Shown here one piece after another: positions 25,888-35,639 of a DNA stretch of 64,000 nt. Position 1 is the stretch's first letter, and every line of letters begins with the position of its first letter. The DNA comes from Deltaproteobacteria bacterium (GTDB lineage Bacteria > Myxococcota_A > Polyangia > Haliangiales > Haliangiaceae): contig JAHDIH010000005.1 in assembly GCA_020630875.1 (NCBI GenBank), positions 1 to 64,000 of the forward strand, read 5' to 3'. The position numbers were made by a program, and so were the translations under genes. The notes below the pieces were generated by a model that did not search any database, was not told the origin of the DNA, and saw only the letters and a list, made by a program, of their open reading frames with translations.

Positions 25888-28188
25888 GTGCAGGTACTTG
25901 ATGCAGAGGCCCTTGGATGTGATGCCATTCGTGCGGCCTTGGCAAATTATGCCGTCACAGAAGAAGGGAAGGGCCATTGCTTGGCCGCTTCGCCCATCGA
26001 TAACCCAGAGGGCAGAGTCACGCAAACGTCGCGTACCAAGGAGCTATATCAAGCTTCTATTGACGGCGTCTACCTCTCCTTTCCTTCCACTGAGGGGATA
26101 GCCGAAGCCGTAGTTGCCGCGCAGAAAGGAATCATCCTCTCTGCCCAAAAGCTTCAACAACTGTCGCGGTGCATTGATGTTTTTACTGAGTTATTTGAAG
26201 TAGCCCGTGTTTGTGGACCGCTACTCGCGTCGCTTACCGGTGATTCGCAATCTCAACTTGCAATTTCAGCCAAGATCAATACTTACATTCTCAGAGGAGA
26301 GATCAAAGACGATGCGACACCGCTGCTATCAAAGTTGCATCGGCAGCTCGCGTCGCATCTTAAGCGTCGGCAAGGGTTAAGTAGGCAACTGCTTCGTCAG
26401 CACTTTGACGCCGGCTATCTGCAAGATGAATTTGTCACAGAAAGAAATAACCGCGTGGTGTTACCTGTCCGCGCTTCTTTCAAAAACGAGGTGCCGGGGA
26501 TTGTTCATGGCGCTTCAGGCAGAGGAAGTACATTTTTTATCGAACCCAAGCCCTTGGTAGACTTAAACAACTCAGTTTCTATTTGCAATAGTGAAATCGA
26601 AGAAGAGAAAAAGCGAATACTACGCGAGTTGTCGCTTTTGGTTGGTCAGCGGTCCAGCGAGTTGCTCTCTGACCTTCATATTGCGGGTGAGCTGGATTAT
26701 CTTTGGTCTCTTGTTCGCTACCTTAAGCGAATCGAAGGAAGTCTTGCGGAGGTTCGTATCGGTGCGGGGTATTCCTTTGACCGCATAGGCCACCCGGTAC
26801 TTGTACTGGCAGAGGAAGAATGTGTCGTTAACGACGTATTCTTTAACAAAGGCCAAGCTGTGGTTATCTCTGGTCCTAATGCTGGCGGTAAAACCGTGAT
26901 ATTAAAAAGTATCGCCATTGCGATTTGGTGCGCTCATGCGGGGATTCCTGTTGCGGCAAGCAAAGCGGTAATGCCACCCACTGACTTTTTAGGAATGATA
27001 GTAGGGGACGGACAAGATATCGGAGCGTCGCTGTCAACTTTTTCATCTCACGTAACGAAGCTCAATGAAGCGTTGTTAGAAATTGGTGGGCGGTCTGTGA
27101 TTTTCGTCGACGAACTGGCTGGTGCAACCTCGCCGCGTCAAGGTGCTGCCATTGCGCAATCGGTGATGGAGTGGATTCTCAACAAAGGAAGTACGGTTAT
27201 TGCTACGACCCACTACGATCGCCTAAAAGATTGGGCGGCGACCCATGATTCTGCATCGAACTGGTCTGCCGTTTTTGACACAAAAACCTTAACTCCGACG
27301 TTTCAAATCATTGTCGGCCAGCCCGGGCCATCAAGCGCGATTCAAATTTCGCGTCGTATTGGATTGAGTGAGGCGATATTGCAAAGAGCAGGTGAGCTTG
27401 TTGGTAGCATTTCGCTTTCTCATGAAGAGAAGCTTCAGGAACTCGAGCAACAACGTATGAAGTTGCGAGAAATAGAACGAGCGGCTAGACAAGTGGAGCA
27501 AGATAGTAAAGTTCGTTCCGAGAAGCTGGATAAGCGTGAGGCTGAGTTGCGTGAGCGGAGTCAGAGACTTCAAGAAAAACAACGACTGTCGATGCAAGAC
27601 GAAGTGCGAGAAGTACGAGAGCTTCTTGACGTTGCCAAGGGAAAGATAAAAGAGAACAAACTAGAGGGCGTGAAAGCAAACATAGAAAAGGCAGCCCGTC
27701 TCGCTTTTAAGGCCAAACCTGCGCAAGGCAAGCCTCCGGAAGCAGACGAACTCGAGGTGGGAACGCTAATCTATCTAACGAACCTGGGGCAAAATGGAAA
27801 AGTTCTTTCTGTTTCCGGGAAGACGGTTAGTTGCCTTGTCGGTGGCCTTCGAGTTAATGCCAAGCTGAGAGACTTACGAATCTCGTCGGAAGAACCTGAA
27901 AAGTCTGCGGCAAAAAGTGTGAGCTACTCCGGGGAGCATGAGCCACTTTCTTCAATTGTTGACCTGAGAGGCTTTCGGGTGCTTGCTGCGGAAGAACATA
28001 TGGAGAGGGTCGTTGACCAAGCGCTGTTGAGCGGGTTTGATTTGATCGAAGTGGTCCACGGAGAAGGCACCGGGGCCATCAAAAAGTGGCTTCGCAAGTG
28101 GGCGGAAAGTCATCGGGGAATTTCGCAATGGGAAGCGGTTCACGATCGACATGAACGAGACAGTAAAACCATGCTGCACCTCGGTTGA
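25888..28188 (+). CDS. mutS2: MutS2 family ATPase/endonuclease
   Basis: 766 residues from a GTG at 25888 (AGCAGG upstream). The core and lever helices cover residues about 1-300; the ATPase has Walker A GPNAGGKTVILKSI, ATSPRQGAAIAQSV (signature) and ATTHYDRLKDW (H-loop). A long coiled coil follows (residues about 510-620). The C-terminal Smr domain contains VDLRGFRV and VVHGEGTGAIKKWL. It lacks the MutS mismatch-recognition domain. MutS2 (RqcU in Bacillus) suppresses homologous recombination or splits collided ribosomes; which applies here is not determinable. Confidence 0.96.
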   Translation: MQVLDAEALGCDAIRAALANYAVTEEGKGHCLAASPIDNPEGRVTQTSRTKELYQASIDGVYLSFPSTEGIAEAVVAAQKGIILSAQKLQQLSRCIDVFTELFEVARVCGPLLASLTGDSQSQLAISAKINTYILRGEIKDDATPLLSKLHRQLASHLKRRQGLSRQLLRQHFDAGYLQDEFVTERNNRVVLPVRASFKNEVPGIVHGASGRGSTFFIEPKPLVDLNNSVSICNSEIEEEKKRILRELSLLVGQRSSELLSDLHIAGELDYLWSLVRYLKRIEGSLAEVRIGAGYSFDRIGHPVLVLAEEECVVNDVFFNKGQAVVISGPNAGGKTVILKSIAIAIWCAHAGIPVAASKAVMPPTDFLGMIVGDGQDIGASLSTFSSHVTKLNEALLEIGGRSVIFVDELAGATSPRQGAAIAQSVMEWILNKGSTVIATTHYDRLKDWAATHDSASNWSAVFDTKTLTPTFQIIVGQPGPSSAIQISRRIGLSEAILQRAGELVGSISLSHEEKLQELEQQRMKLREIERAARQVEQDSKVRSEKLDKREAELRERSQRLQEKQRLSMQDEVREVRELLDVAKGKIKENKLEGVKANIEKAARLAFKAKPAQGKPPEADELEVGTLIYLTNLGQNGKVLSVSGKTVSCLVGGLRVNAKLRDLRISSEEPEKSAAKSVSYSGEHEPLSSIVDLRGFRVLAAEEHMERVVDQALLSGFDLIEVVHGEGTGAIKKWLRKWAESHRGISQWEAVHDRHERDSKTMLHLG

Positions 28189-28194
28189 CCGATT

Positions 28195-29247
28195 CTAAGA
28201 TCCGCTCTTTTCACTTTTCAGTGTGGCCGCTACTTTTCGTGGTCCTGCAGATGAAAGAAAGTCAATGGTTCCTTCAGCTTCGAAAGCGTAGTCTTGCTTT
28301 CCTTGGGGCGTGTCGGCTTGTACATGAAAGCGATGTTCGAAGGTAAGGTTTTTACCTTGAGGGAACACACTGGTTTTAGTATCGACTGTGATTTCTCCTT
28401 TTACAATTCGTACGGCTCCGGCCAGGTCAAGAAACTCTCCCTCTTTACCTGGCACCCCCACTTTTTGATTGAGAGAAACCTGACGAATTTCCGACTGCAG
28501 CGTGACCACCGGCCCTTGAATTCGTTTGACGGTATACTTTCCTTGTTGTTTGACCAGAACATCACCCTTTTCCAAAACACTATGGGCGTGCCAAACCGCT
28601 CCCGTGCCTACTTTTTCTTCGGGGAAGGGAACCACGGCTTGCCATATCAGGTTCTCAGCCTCTTCTTTGCTTCGCGGGGGTAAGGGTTGCGATGCATCCG
28701 CCGCAACCATCACGTCCATCTTGCCTAAAGCGGAGATGGGAAATTCTCCGCGTTGGCCGGTGATGTGTTGGTTAAAGTTCGCGACCACGGCTTGAGCTGC
28801 CGCAACTTGAGCTGGGGTACCACTCTCCGCGCTACTCTTCTTTCCTCTCCACCTAACGACGAACGCATCGTCTTTGATCTTCACCTGAGTCGTAAATCCA
28901 TATCGCACCGTTGGTAACTCTACAAAATCCGACCACTTTCGTGCTTTTAGTTCTCTCGTTTTGGCGGAGCGGAGCTGGACCTCGAACTTTCCGGTATTGG
29001 GCTTTTCTATCGCGTAGCGTAGGGCTACCTTTTTTCCCTTTCCAGAATTCCTTAACCTTATCGACTTCAAAGACGGAATCGTCTGATCAGACTCAATAGG
29101 GTCGACTTTGGGGGTTGGAAAAGTGTACGTTGTGGTTGGTGGCACCGAGGTGTTCTTTTCCTGACTGTTTTCCACTGACTTGGAAGGAGTAGTGGATGAA
29201 CCTCCACACGCAGCAGTCAAAAGCACGACACCTAAAAACGTCTTCAT
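28195..29247 (-). CDS. Secreted lipoprotein, possibly DUF6263-like
   Basis: 350 residues. The signal peptide ends LLTAAC (Cys14 lipidated), then a Ser/Thr/Pro-rich linker of about 40 residues. The rest is beta-rich with repeated Lys/Gly hairpins (LRYAIEKPNTGKFEVQLRSA; KNLTFEHRFHVQ) and resembles two-half lipoproteins of the DUF6263 kind. No catalytic motif. It is convergent with mutS2 (6-nt gap). TATGAT (29259-29254) ends six bases before the ATG, a candidate leaderless promoter. Confidence 0.7.
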   Translation of the reverse strand: MKTFLGVVLLTAACGGSSTTPSKSVENSQEKNTSVPPTTTYTFPTPKVDPIESDQTIPSLKSIRLRNSGKGKKVALRYAIEKPNTGKFEVQLRSAKTRELKARKWSDFVELPTVRYGFTTQVKIKDDAFVVRWRGKKSSAESGTPAQVAAAQAVVANFNQHITGQRGEFPISALGKMDVMVAADASQPLPPRSKEEAENLIWQAVVPFPEEKVGTGAVWHAHSVLEKGDVLVKQQGKYTVKRIQGPVVTLQSEIRQVSLNQKVGVPGKEGEFLDLAGAVRIVKGEITVDTKTSVFPQGKNLTFEHRFHVQADTPQGKQDYAFEAEGTIDFLSSAGPRKVAATLKSEKSGS

Positions 29248-29302
29248 GCTCCTATCATACCGATTTTTGTGGTGTTTTGCACTAGTGGGTACGATGGCGT
29301 AG

Positions 29303-29557
29303 TCAAGGGTGCGATGCTACGTCAGCTTGCGTTCGGTGTTGTTGCCAAAGAACCCCAAGGGAGAACCCGAGCAACAAGCTTGCCACAATCGTAATCGTCA
29401 GCCAAATCGCTAGGTTAGACTCTCTTGGAGGTTTCGCCGCAATCTTCTCCGATGAAGGCTTCGGGGACAGGGAGTGCTGACAGTGTTTGCAGCGGCTCGC
29501 GATTACCAATATCGAATTTCCGCACTTTGGACAGTCACGACGTTCCATAGGTGTCAT
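29303..29557 (-). CDS. Zinc-ribbon protein with one membrane helix
   Basis: 84 residues from the ATG at 29557, which lies one nucleotide after the stop of the glycosyltransferase-like gene; a longer start at 29605 is possible. The N-terminus has a zinc ribbon with two Cys pairs, CPKCGN and CKHCQ, 17 residues between pairs. A basic linker leads to one transmembrane helix (ESNLAIWLTITIVASLLLGF) and a short tail. Such proteins are often adaptor or regulatory membrane proteins. No family assigned. Confidence 0.75.
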   Translation of the reverse strand: MTPMERRDCPKCGNSILVIASRCKHCQHSLSPKPSSEKIAAKPPRESNLAIWLTITIVASLLLGFSLGVLWQQHRTQADVASHP

Positions 29558-29558
29558 T

Positions 29559-30686
29559 TCACCACAAATTGAAGGGTTCGTAAGTGCTTCTGAGGGCATT
29601 TTCACATTCTGCTACGTTCTCGCGCAGAGAGTCGATGGAGTCGGACGAATCAATCTGCCAGTATTCGAGTGCTTGCACCAGTGGAATCTTTGGGGCTTGA
29701 AGAACAAACCTTCTGGTCTTCAGAGCGTCGAAAGTAAGCATTGGCCGCTTGCTGTTTTTGAGCTGCTCTACCAGAGCGGCAGGCAGTAGAGGAGCTAGTT
29801 CAGAGATTTTTCCATCGTGTAAAAGTCCATAGATTTGTTGCAGTCTTTCGAACTGGTGCGGATGTGGAACGGTGAAGTTTGAAACTCCTTGTTGAATGAT
29901 TTCCTGAGCCGAGATAGCTGTGCCAAAAGGAGTCCTGTTGCTCTCTCTTATCTTTAGGGTGACGGTTGGGTGGCACCGTTGCGAAACAGGAGCGACTTTT
30001 CTAACTTTGTTTAAGAAGTGAAAGTCTTCGCCGGCATCACGCTTCGGAAACCCTCGAACCTGCGCATAGGTAACCGCATGCACTGAAATTGTGCTGCCAA
30101 TAGTATGGAAGGCAAATGGCGACTTTGCTTTCATCAAACCACAAACAAACAAACGCATATGTATTTCGTACAACAAGTGACCTGTATGCAGGGGAGACTC
30201 GCTCCCTTGATGACGGAAAGCATGACAGACGGCACCGCTTGTTTGTGAAGGAGGCCGTACATGGTCCGGCGAAAGCTCTGCATCCGCATCGGTGTTGTGA
30301 AGCCAAGGGGAACGTACAACACCATGGCGCCAAAGACTTAGTGCAACGTCACAACCAATTTTTCTTGCACCACCTACGCCGATCTCGCTGCCGCCATTGA
30401 TTGTCAATGCGTTGCCGCACCATCGTCCTACATCTACTGGTGGCATTGGTGCGTTGAAATAGCTACGGTGGGTCTGTTCATTTTGCGCTTTGGCAGCAGT
30501 TCCATTGTCATTAAATACAAAAATGTACAAGGCGTTGGGCAGAGGGGTGATCCAAGGAGTGAGCGACGGTTCGCTGCACACGGGGACTACGATCGCACTG
30601 TCAAACCTCGCGCTAGCCTCAGAGAATGCTGGGAGTTTGCATTGTCTAGCAAGGTACTTGTCGATTGTTTTAGTGGAGCGCAGCAC
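29559..30686 (-). CDS. GT-A-like glycosyltransferase
   Basis: 375 residues. An N-terminal Rossmann-like half (VVPVCSEPSLTPWITPLPNALYIFVFND) is followed by NTDADAELS, a DxD-type metal and nucleotide-sugar motif. Later come a FPKRDAGEDFHFLNKV acidic motif (compare ED of family 2 transferases) and a Lys/Arg-rich C-terminus. No membrane anchor. It starts at a GTG overlapping the last 17 bp of miaE and ends 1 nt before the zinc-ribbon gene. Substrate unknown. Confidence 0.7.
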   Translation of the reverse strand: MLRSTKTIDKYLARQCKLPAFSEASARFDSAIVVPVCSEPSLTPWITPLPNALYIFVFNDNGTAAKAQNEQTHRSYFNAPMPPVDVGRWCGNALTINGGSEIGVGGARKIGCDVALSLWRHGVVRSPWLHNTDADAELSPDHVRPPSQTSGAVCHAFRHQGSESPLHTGHLLYEIHMRLFVCGLMKAKSPFAFHTIGSTISVHAVTYAQVRGFPKRDAGEDFHFLNKVRKVAPVSQRCHPTVTLKIRESNRTPFGTAISAQEIIQQGVSNFTVPHPHQFERLQQIYGLLHDGKISELAPLLPAALVEQLKNSKRPMLTFDALKTRRFVLQAPKIPLVQALEYWQIDSSDSIDSLRENVAECENALRSTYEPFNLW

Positions 30687-31242
30687 GTACCGGAAGATTT
30701 TGCACGATGTCTGATTCGATATCTAGCAACTCATTGATTCTGCACGAAATATCTTTCGTAGAAAAGTACAGAGACGCCAACTCAAGAAACAGAGTCGCGT
30801 GTCTGGATTCTGAGCGTACAATGTCACCGTAGAATTTTTGAAGTGGGACGTCCTTAATGCCTTTGGCTATTAAGCCAAAGCGCTCAATGCCTCTTGCTTC
30901 TACGACCGCAAAAATCAACAGTCGATCAAGTAAGTGAGTGTCTCTGCCATTCCGCGCTTTTGACAGCAGTCCAGCGATGTACGGGTCTTTGGTATCAGGG
31001 CGCAAAGACAGTCCTCGTGCGGCAATGAGTTTGTAAACTTGGTGAAAGTGAGAGAGCTCTTCTCTTGCGAGAGAAATTAACGGTTCGTGAAGTTTGCTTT
31101 TGTCGGGGTATTTTACAACGAACGACAATCCCGTTGCGGAAGCTTTTCGCTCGCAAGCGGCATGATCGACAAGGAATTCGTCGAAGTTCGCAAGAACGTG
31201 TTGCGTCCATTCGTCGGATGTTGTGATGCGAAGCTCAAGCAT
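30670..31242 (-). CDS. miaE: tRNA 2-methylthio-N6-isopentenyladenosine-37 hydroxylase
   Basis: 190 residues, a four-helix di-iron monooxygenase. It hydroxylates ms2i6A37 in tRNAs that read codons starting with U. The two ExxH half-sites are EELSHFHQ near residue 62 and SESRHATLFLELA near 142, with EARGIERFG between them. It has an ATG start at 31242 and overlaps the glycosyltransferase-like gene. miaE is patchy in bacteria but common in proteobacteria; its presence means the organism probably makes ms2io6A. The 44-nt gap upstream contains nothing clear. Confidence 0.93.
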   Translation of the reverse strand: MLELRITTSDEWTQHVLANFDEFLVDHAACERKASATGLSFVVKYPDKSKLHEPLISLAREELSHFHQVYKLIAARGLSLRPDTKDPYIAGLLSKARNGRDTHLLDRLLIFAVVEARGIERFGLIAKGIKDVPLQKFYGDIVRSESRHATLFLELASLYFSTKDISCRINELLDIESDIVQNLPVRAALH

Positions 31243-31286
31243 TCAAATGCTTGTATCCGAGAGACGCCGCGATGGCAAGCCGGCGA

Positions 31287-32372
31287 CTAGCGCGAGGGGG
31301 CGCTGGCGGCATAGGGTGCGAACTTCTCCTTAGACAATCGCCGGGAGTTTACCTGCTGTATCTCGTCTGCGGTGTAATGAAAGTCAGAGGTTCTCGGAAG
31401 TTCATTGCGGATGAACGATAGGACATGGGCTCTGGCGCGACTGGCAGCTTGTCTTTTGGCTTTGTCCTGGGATACGTCATCACACCCATCCCAAATTTCG
31501 AAGAGCAGCGTTTTTCGCTTTTCGACCGGAATCCTTGTGTCCGACCAAAGCGAGCGCAGATGACGAGGGAGCTCATTTACTTGCTCGCTTAGGTTTCTCA
31601 TTCGGTATTCCGCTCTTAGATTGTGACGTTCATCTTCCGTGGTTCTCAAGAACTGCAATTTGTTTGCTAGGTAAGGATCTTGCCCTCCAGCTCTCATCAT
31701 CATCGCAGTTAGGTCAAAGTTGACTCGCAGCACAGGAATGATACGAGGCAGATTGAATTTCTTTTCAGCTTCTTCGGTAGATTTTTCTTTCTTGGGTAAC
31801 CATTGTATTTTTCCTCCTATGGCTGGCGCGTCTTCGATGGACGTCCGACCATCACGACCAATGGTGGCAACAATCGTACTGTCCTTGTAGGTGTACGTTC
31901 CGTCTGGATTGACACGCATTTTCTCCCAGTAGGCCGCTTTTATCGATTCATTGTCATGCCGAGAGTGGGCGAGCACGTGATCGATTCGTCCACTTTTTGC
32001 TTCTTCAACGGAGAACGGTAAAGTCTCTCCCAGGGCGCCTTTTTCCCGCGTGAGAATTTTCTGGGTTGTTTTGGTTAACCCCCATCTCTTTTTGTCGATT
32101 GACTCAGTTTCTATTAACTGAGTTTCCAAAAATGGGCTCCGTTTTGAAATGCCTTTTTTCCCCTTTCTAGATGTCTTTTTCGCTTGGCGTGGTGCAAAAA
32201 TAACAGGGATTTCTCTTGATAAAGTTGGCGCTGAGATTTTTTTGGGGGCCACCTTGGGCCGTCTCACGTTCGCAGAAATGGTGCGGGTAGAAACTACGTG
32301 CTCAGAGGCGTAGATTAACATGCCAACATGCGCCAGGATTGAGAAAGCAAGTGGGCGCATTAAGCCAGTCAT
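31287..32372 (-). CDS. Hypothetical basic protein with N-terminal signal anchor
   Basis: 361 residues. The first hydrophobic stretch (PLAFSILAHVGMLIYAS) is a signal anchor. A Lys/Arg/Pro-rich region (residues about 35-75) like the periplasm-spanning part of TonB follows. The remainder is charged and helical, with no recognised domain; there is one clear Trp-rich stretch near IQWLPKKEK. It sits between the CapA-like gene (12 nt upstream) and miaE. A TonB/TolA-type envelope-spanning role is possible but not shown. Confidence 0.65.
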   Translation of the reverse strand: MTGLMRPLAFSILAHVGMLIYASEHVVSTRTISANVRRPKVAPKKISAPTLSREIPVIFAPRQAKKTSRKGKKGISKRSPFLETQLIETESIDKKRWGLTKTTQKILTREKGALGETLPFSVEEAKSGRIDHVLAHSRHDNESIKAAYWEKMRVNPDGTYTYKDSTIVATIGRDGRTSIEDAPAIGGKIQWLPKKEKSTEEAEKKFNLPRIIPVLRVNFDLTAMMMRAGGQDPYLANKLQFLRTTEDERHNLRAEYRMRNLSEQVNELPRHLRSLWSDTRIPVEKRKTLLFEIWDGCDDVSQDKAKRQAASRARAHVLSFIRNELPRTSDFHYTADEIQQVNSRRLSKEKFAPYAASAPSR

Positions 32373-32384
32373 TGCTTTTTTTGA

Positions 32385-33458
32385 CTAAGGTTGCGCGACT
32401 TCGGTTGCCTGGACGCAAGTTGAGTAAGAGTAGGCTAAGTGGTCGTCGTTGGTTGTCCATTTGAGTTTTAGTCGCTTGGATAACTTGGTCATTCTTTTTG
32501 CAATAGTCTTAAACGTTTTATTTTTGGCAGGCCTTGGCCACAGTTGTCCACGTTTGTAATGAGTGGGCCAAAATGACAGCCGTCGATTGCAGCCACTCGA
32601 GTCTACATGCCATTTCATTACCCCACCGAATCTCAGAGGAACCCTGGTGTTATCGAAGAGGAAGTTACCTAAGCTGTAAGCAATCACCGTGTTACCTATT
32701 CGTTCTGTGCCTTGGATAACGTGCGGGTGGTGGCCAATGACTAAGTCAACGTCCAGTTTGGCAAGGTTACGCGCCGACGCGCGAATTTCTCTAGGAGGAT
32801 GGTTCTTATATTCTGCTCCCCAGTGTACTACAACCACGGTATAGTCGGCTTTTGTTTTTGCTTCCGTCACCGCAGGTTTTATATAATTGGCTAGTTGTTT
32901 AGGCTTAGCGAAAGGAAGTTCTGGCGCATTCCTTCGTTGTTTGCCATTTCTAACCGACGTGACCCCAATGTAAGCGATCGTTTTCCCCTTACGCTTGACG
33001 TAAGTTGGTCGGACGTAAGGCTCTTGAAGAAACGATTCGCCGACGATAGTCATACCAAGTTCTTTCAGAACTACTGGAGTTTCTTTTGCTCCATTCCAGC
33101 GCATGTCAAAGCTATGGTTGTTCGCGATTGTAACGCCATGAACCCCTTCCTTTTTTAGTAGCAGAACGTCCGCAGGTGTGGCTACGAAACGAAGCCGCGT
33201 CCCGTAGGGACTTTTCTTCTTTGGTTTCTTCATCACCGGCGTTTCAAGATTGACCACTGTAAAGTCAGACTTGAGCAGGGGGGCAACCTTCTCAAAAAGC
33301 CTCTTCTCTCCATCTCCTATTTTTCTGAAACCACCTTTGACGTACCGGCCAAACATCACGTCGCCAGTAAATGCCAGTGATAGTTCTTCGGCGTGAACTG
33401 AGACAGATGACGTAAGCAACAACAAGACTGTCAACGTGCGCATGCCGCAGATTAACAT
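32385..33458 (-). CDS. CapA-family (poly-gamma-glutamate synthesis-like) metallophosphatase
   Basis: 357 residues. A signal peptide ends near residue 24 (SVHAEEL). The calcineurin-like CapA fold shows FTGDVMFGRY near residue 30, VNLETPV, the IANNHSFDM metal-ligand motif, VVVHWGAEY and GHHPHVIQG followed by YSLGNFLFD. It is probably periplasmic and has phosphoesterase-type metal ligands. The family was named for capsule synthesis, but many members are not near capsule genes. The ATG at 33458 has AGAGAGA upstream. It is upstream of the basic signal-anchor gene. Confidence 0.9.
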   Translation of the reverse strand: MLICGMRTLTVLLLLTSSVSVHAEELSLAFTGDVMFGRYVKGGFRKIGDGEKRLFEKVAPLLKSDFTVVNLETPVMKKPKKKSPYGTRLRFVATPADVLLLKKEGVHGVTIANNHSFDMRWNGAKETPVVLKELGMTIVGESFLQEPYVRPTYVKRKGKTIAYIGVTSVRNGKQRRNAPELPFAKPKQLANYIKPAVTEAKTKADYTVVVVHWGAEYKNHPPREIRASARNLAKLDVDLVIGHHPHVIQGTERIGNTVIAYSLGNFLFDNTRVPLRFGGVMKWHVDSSGCNRRLSFWPTHYKRGQLWPRPAKNKTFKTIAKRMTKLSKRLKLKWTTNDDHLAYSYSTCVQATEVAQP

Positions 33459-33488
33459 TCTCTCTAAGAATGTCCAGTTGCCCCGGGG

Positions 33489-35114
33489 TTATGGGCGCTT
33501 GAACGCGGTGGCGTTATCGCAGGCTTGCAGGTAGCTAGCAATTTCTGAGGCGGTACGCGCGGGAGTCCACGAAAGCTCTTTGGCAGCTAGTGAGGCAATC
33601 TGGTTCGCGGAGCCTCTACCACAATCTACGCTGGTGAGGAGCAATGGAATTCTCCGCGCGAGAATGTCCGTTAACGTTTGCGGGAGTTCATGCCTGCAGC
33701 TGTACACGACCTCACCCCAAATGTAGGGAATGTCGGACTCGATACGAGATTTTAGCTGCTGGTCATCTCCACAAATCGCGATTATTTTTTTCGCGTTTAC
33801 CCCATACGTTTCTACGAGATGAACGCCTATTTTTTTGTCGCCAAAGTGGGCTGCTACAGTCTTTGTGAGATCCGCAAGTTCTTGCCGTGATTCGATGCCC
33901 TTGGAACCGGGCAAGTTTCTGTTTTTTGTTGCGGAGCTCGCAATCGCATTGGAGTCGACTAGTTTGTTCTTCTTCAGCCACTTAACAGCGGCATCGACGC
34001 ATTGCTTCGACATGATACGATACGTGGTGAGCTTTCCGCCGGCCATCAAAACAACGCCATCATCCTGTGTGAAAATTTTGTGTTCTCGCGATACCGCACT
34101 TTCATTCTTCGCTTTGTCGTCTCTGAGTAGTGGACGCAATCCAGCCCAAGATGAAATGGCTTTTTCAGGCGTAAGTTCAGCCCCAGGAAAGTAGCCGTTG
34201 GCAGACGCGCAAAGGTACTCCGCGTCTGCACGGTTGGTATGGCAGTTGTCGGGGATGTCATTGAAGTCCGTGTCGGTTGTGCCAATGACAGTCCTGTCTC
34301 GCCATGGAATCGCGAACATCACGCGTTCGTCTACTGGTGATATGACCGTGACGGTACGCTCAAGAGGCAACAGTTCCTTTGGGAATATCAAGTGACTTCC
34401 TTTGGTCGCCCTCAGGTACTTGCTTCGTTCGGATAGGGTCAGTTCTGTATTGGCGATATCCGTCCAAGGGCCGACCGCGGTAATTACGGACTTCGCGGTG
34501 ACGCTTCGCTTTTTACCGGATCTGGATTGTACGGAGACTTTATGGAAATCTCCCTCTTTACGGACGTCAGTCACCGCCGTATGCGAGTGACAAGTCGCGC
34601 CGAGCGCCTGTGCGTCGATAATGTTCTCAAGCACCAACCTTGCATCATCTGTTGCGCAGTCGTAGTACTCGATTCCTCCTTTGAGGCCATCACGTTTTAG
34701 CTTTGGCTCCATCTGCAGCAGTCGCTTTCCATTTCTGTAAGTCTTGTGCACTTTGTGCGCTCTGAAAAGCGCCAGCAGATCGTAGAGCCAAAGGCCAATG
34801 TTCATCACGAAAAGGCCGGGTTTGTTTCCTTTGTAAATTGGGATCAAAAACGGAAGGGGACGTACCAAATGCGGGGCGACTTTGGATTGCACATATCGTT
34901 CACTGACGCTCTCGTGTACGAGGGCAAATTCGTACGTCTTGAGGTAACGCAGTCCACCGTGGATTAGTTTGGACGACTTGGATGACGTTCCCGCTCCATA
35001 ATCGTCTTTCTCAAACAAGATTACTTTCAGGCCTCTTTGCGCAGCATCACGCGCAATCCCGGCACCGTTGATGCCACCTCCGATAATCGCGATGTCGTAA
35101 TCAGCCTTAGCCAC
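33489..35114 (-). CDS. glpD: FAD-dependent glycerol-3-phosphate dehydrogenase
   Basis: 541 residues from the GTG at 35114, chosen because family members start about six residues before the FAD motif; a TTG at 35150 is also in frame. It oxidises sn-glycerol-3-phosphate to dihydroxyacetone phosphate and passes electrons to quinone at the inner membrane. Motifs: IIGGGINGAGIARDAAQRG, SSKSSKLIHGGLRYL, GPWTDIAN and LMAGGKLTTYR near the FAD-binding end. The C-terminal helical domain is typical of GlpD. No glpF or glpK is adjacent. Confidence 0.95.
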   Translation of the reverse strand: MAKADYDIAIIGGGINGAGIARDAAQRGLKVILFEKDDYGAGTSSKSSKLIHGGLRYLKTYEFALVHESVSERYVQSKVAPHLVRPLPFLIPIYKGNKPGLFVMNIGLWLYDLLALFRAHKVHKTYRNGKRLLQMEPKLKRDGLKGGIEYYDCATDDARLVLENIIDAQALGATCHSHTAVTDVRKEGDFHKVSVQSRSGKKRSVTAKSVITAVGPWTDIANTELTLSERSKYLRATKGSHLIFPKELLPLERTVTVISPVDERVMFAIPWRDRTVIGTTDTDFNDIPDNCHTNRADAEYLCASANGYFPGAELTPEKAISSWAGLRPLLRDDKAKNESAVSREHKIFTQDDGVVLMAGGKLTTYRIMSKQCVDAAVKWLKKNKLVDSNAIASSATKNRNLPGSKGIESRQELADLTKTVAAHFGDKKIGVHLVETYGVNAKKIIAICGDDQQLKSRIESDIPYIWGEVVYSCRHELPQTLTDILARRIPLLLTSVDCGRGSANQIASLAAKELSWTPARTASEIASYLQACDNATAFKRP

Positions 35115-35162
35115 GTGGACAGTGTCGCGCCGAAATGACGCGGAGCGCAAGAGTAAAGTTAT

Positions 35163-35606
35163 CTATTTTACCCGTACCTTTGTCGCACCCGTGAGGGGAG
35201 AGGATTTAAACGATTGATAGCAGTAACGGGCTGGTATCCAGCCCATTAGGAAACTTATGCCAATGGTTACCGGGATGGCCGGCTCAGCGAAGAGCCATGC
35301 GATATTTTCACCGATAGTATGGCTTTGCTTGGCAGCCTCGATGGTTGCGATAGCAACAAGCGCGACAAGTAAGATGAGTGGAGCAATGGCTGGCGCCAGA
35401 CTTTTTCTTCGACTGCACAGCATTACGATGATGGCGATGACCGCGAGAATTATGGGCGCGAAAAGTGGGGCCGATTTTAGGACGCGGATTGGTAAGAAAA
35501 GATGCGGGGGATATCTCTGAACTACTGCCACGCACGCAGAGGCTAGTAGGGCCGAAAACGCAGCCCAGAAAACAGTCCATGAAGCTAATCGAATAAGCAT
35601 ACGCAT
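35163..35606 (-). CDS. Tandem membrane-protein paralogue B
   Basis: 147 residues with four hydrophobic segments, ending in the basic tail GWIPARYCYQSFKSS. It is a paralogue of the next gene upstream, sharing the segment order, an FWA/FWG-type first helix and the C-terminal GWIPxxYCYxSF motif. The ATG at 35606 is chosen because it aligns with the paralogue's start; one at 35624 adds six residues. Function unknown. Together with the gene at 36080 it looks like a local duplication. Confidence 0.7.
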   Translation of the reverse strand: MRMLIRLASWTVFWAAFSALLASACVAVVQRYPPHLFLPIRVLKSAPLFAPIILAVIAIIVMLCSRRKSLAPAIAPLILLVALVAIATIEAAKQSHTIGENIAWLFAEPAIPVTIGISFLMGWIPARYCYQSFKSSPLTGATKVRVK

Positions 35607-35639
35607 TTTTATCACGCGCGGCATCTAGTGGTCGACTTT

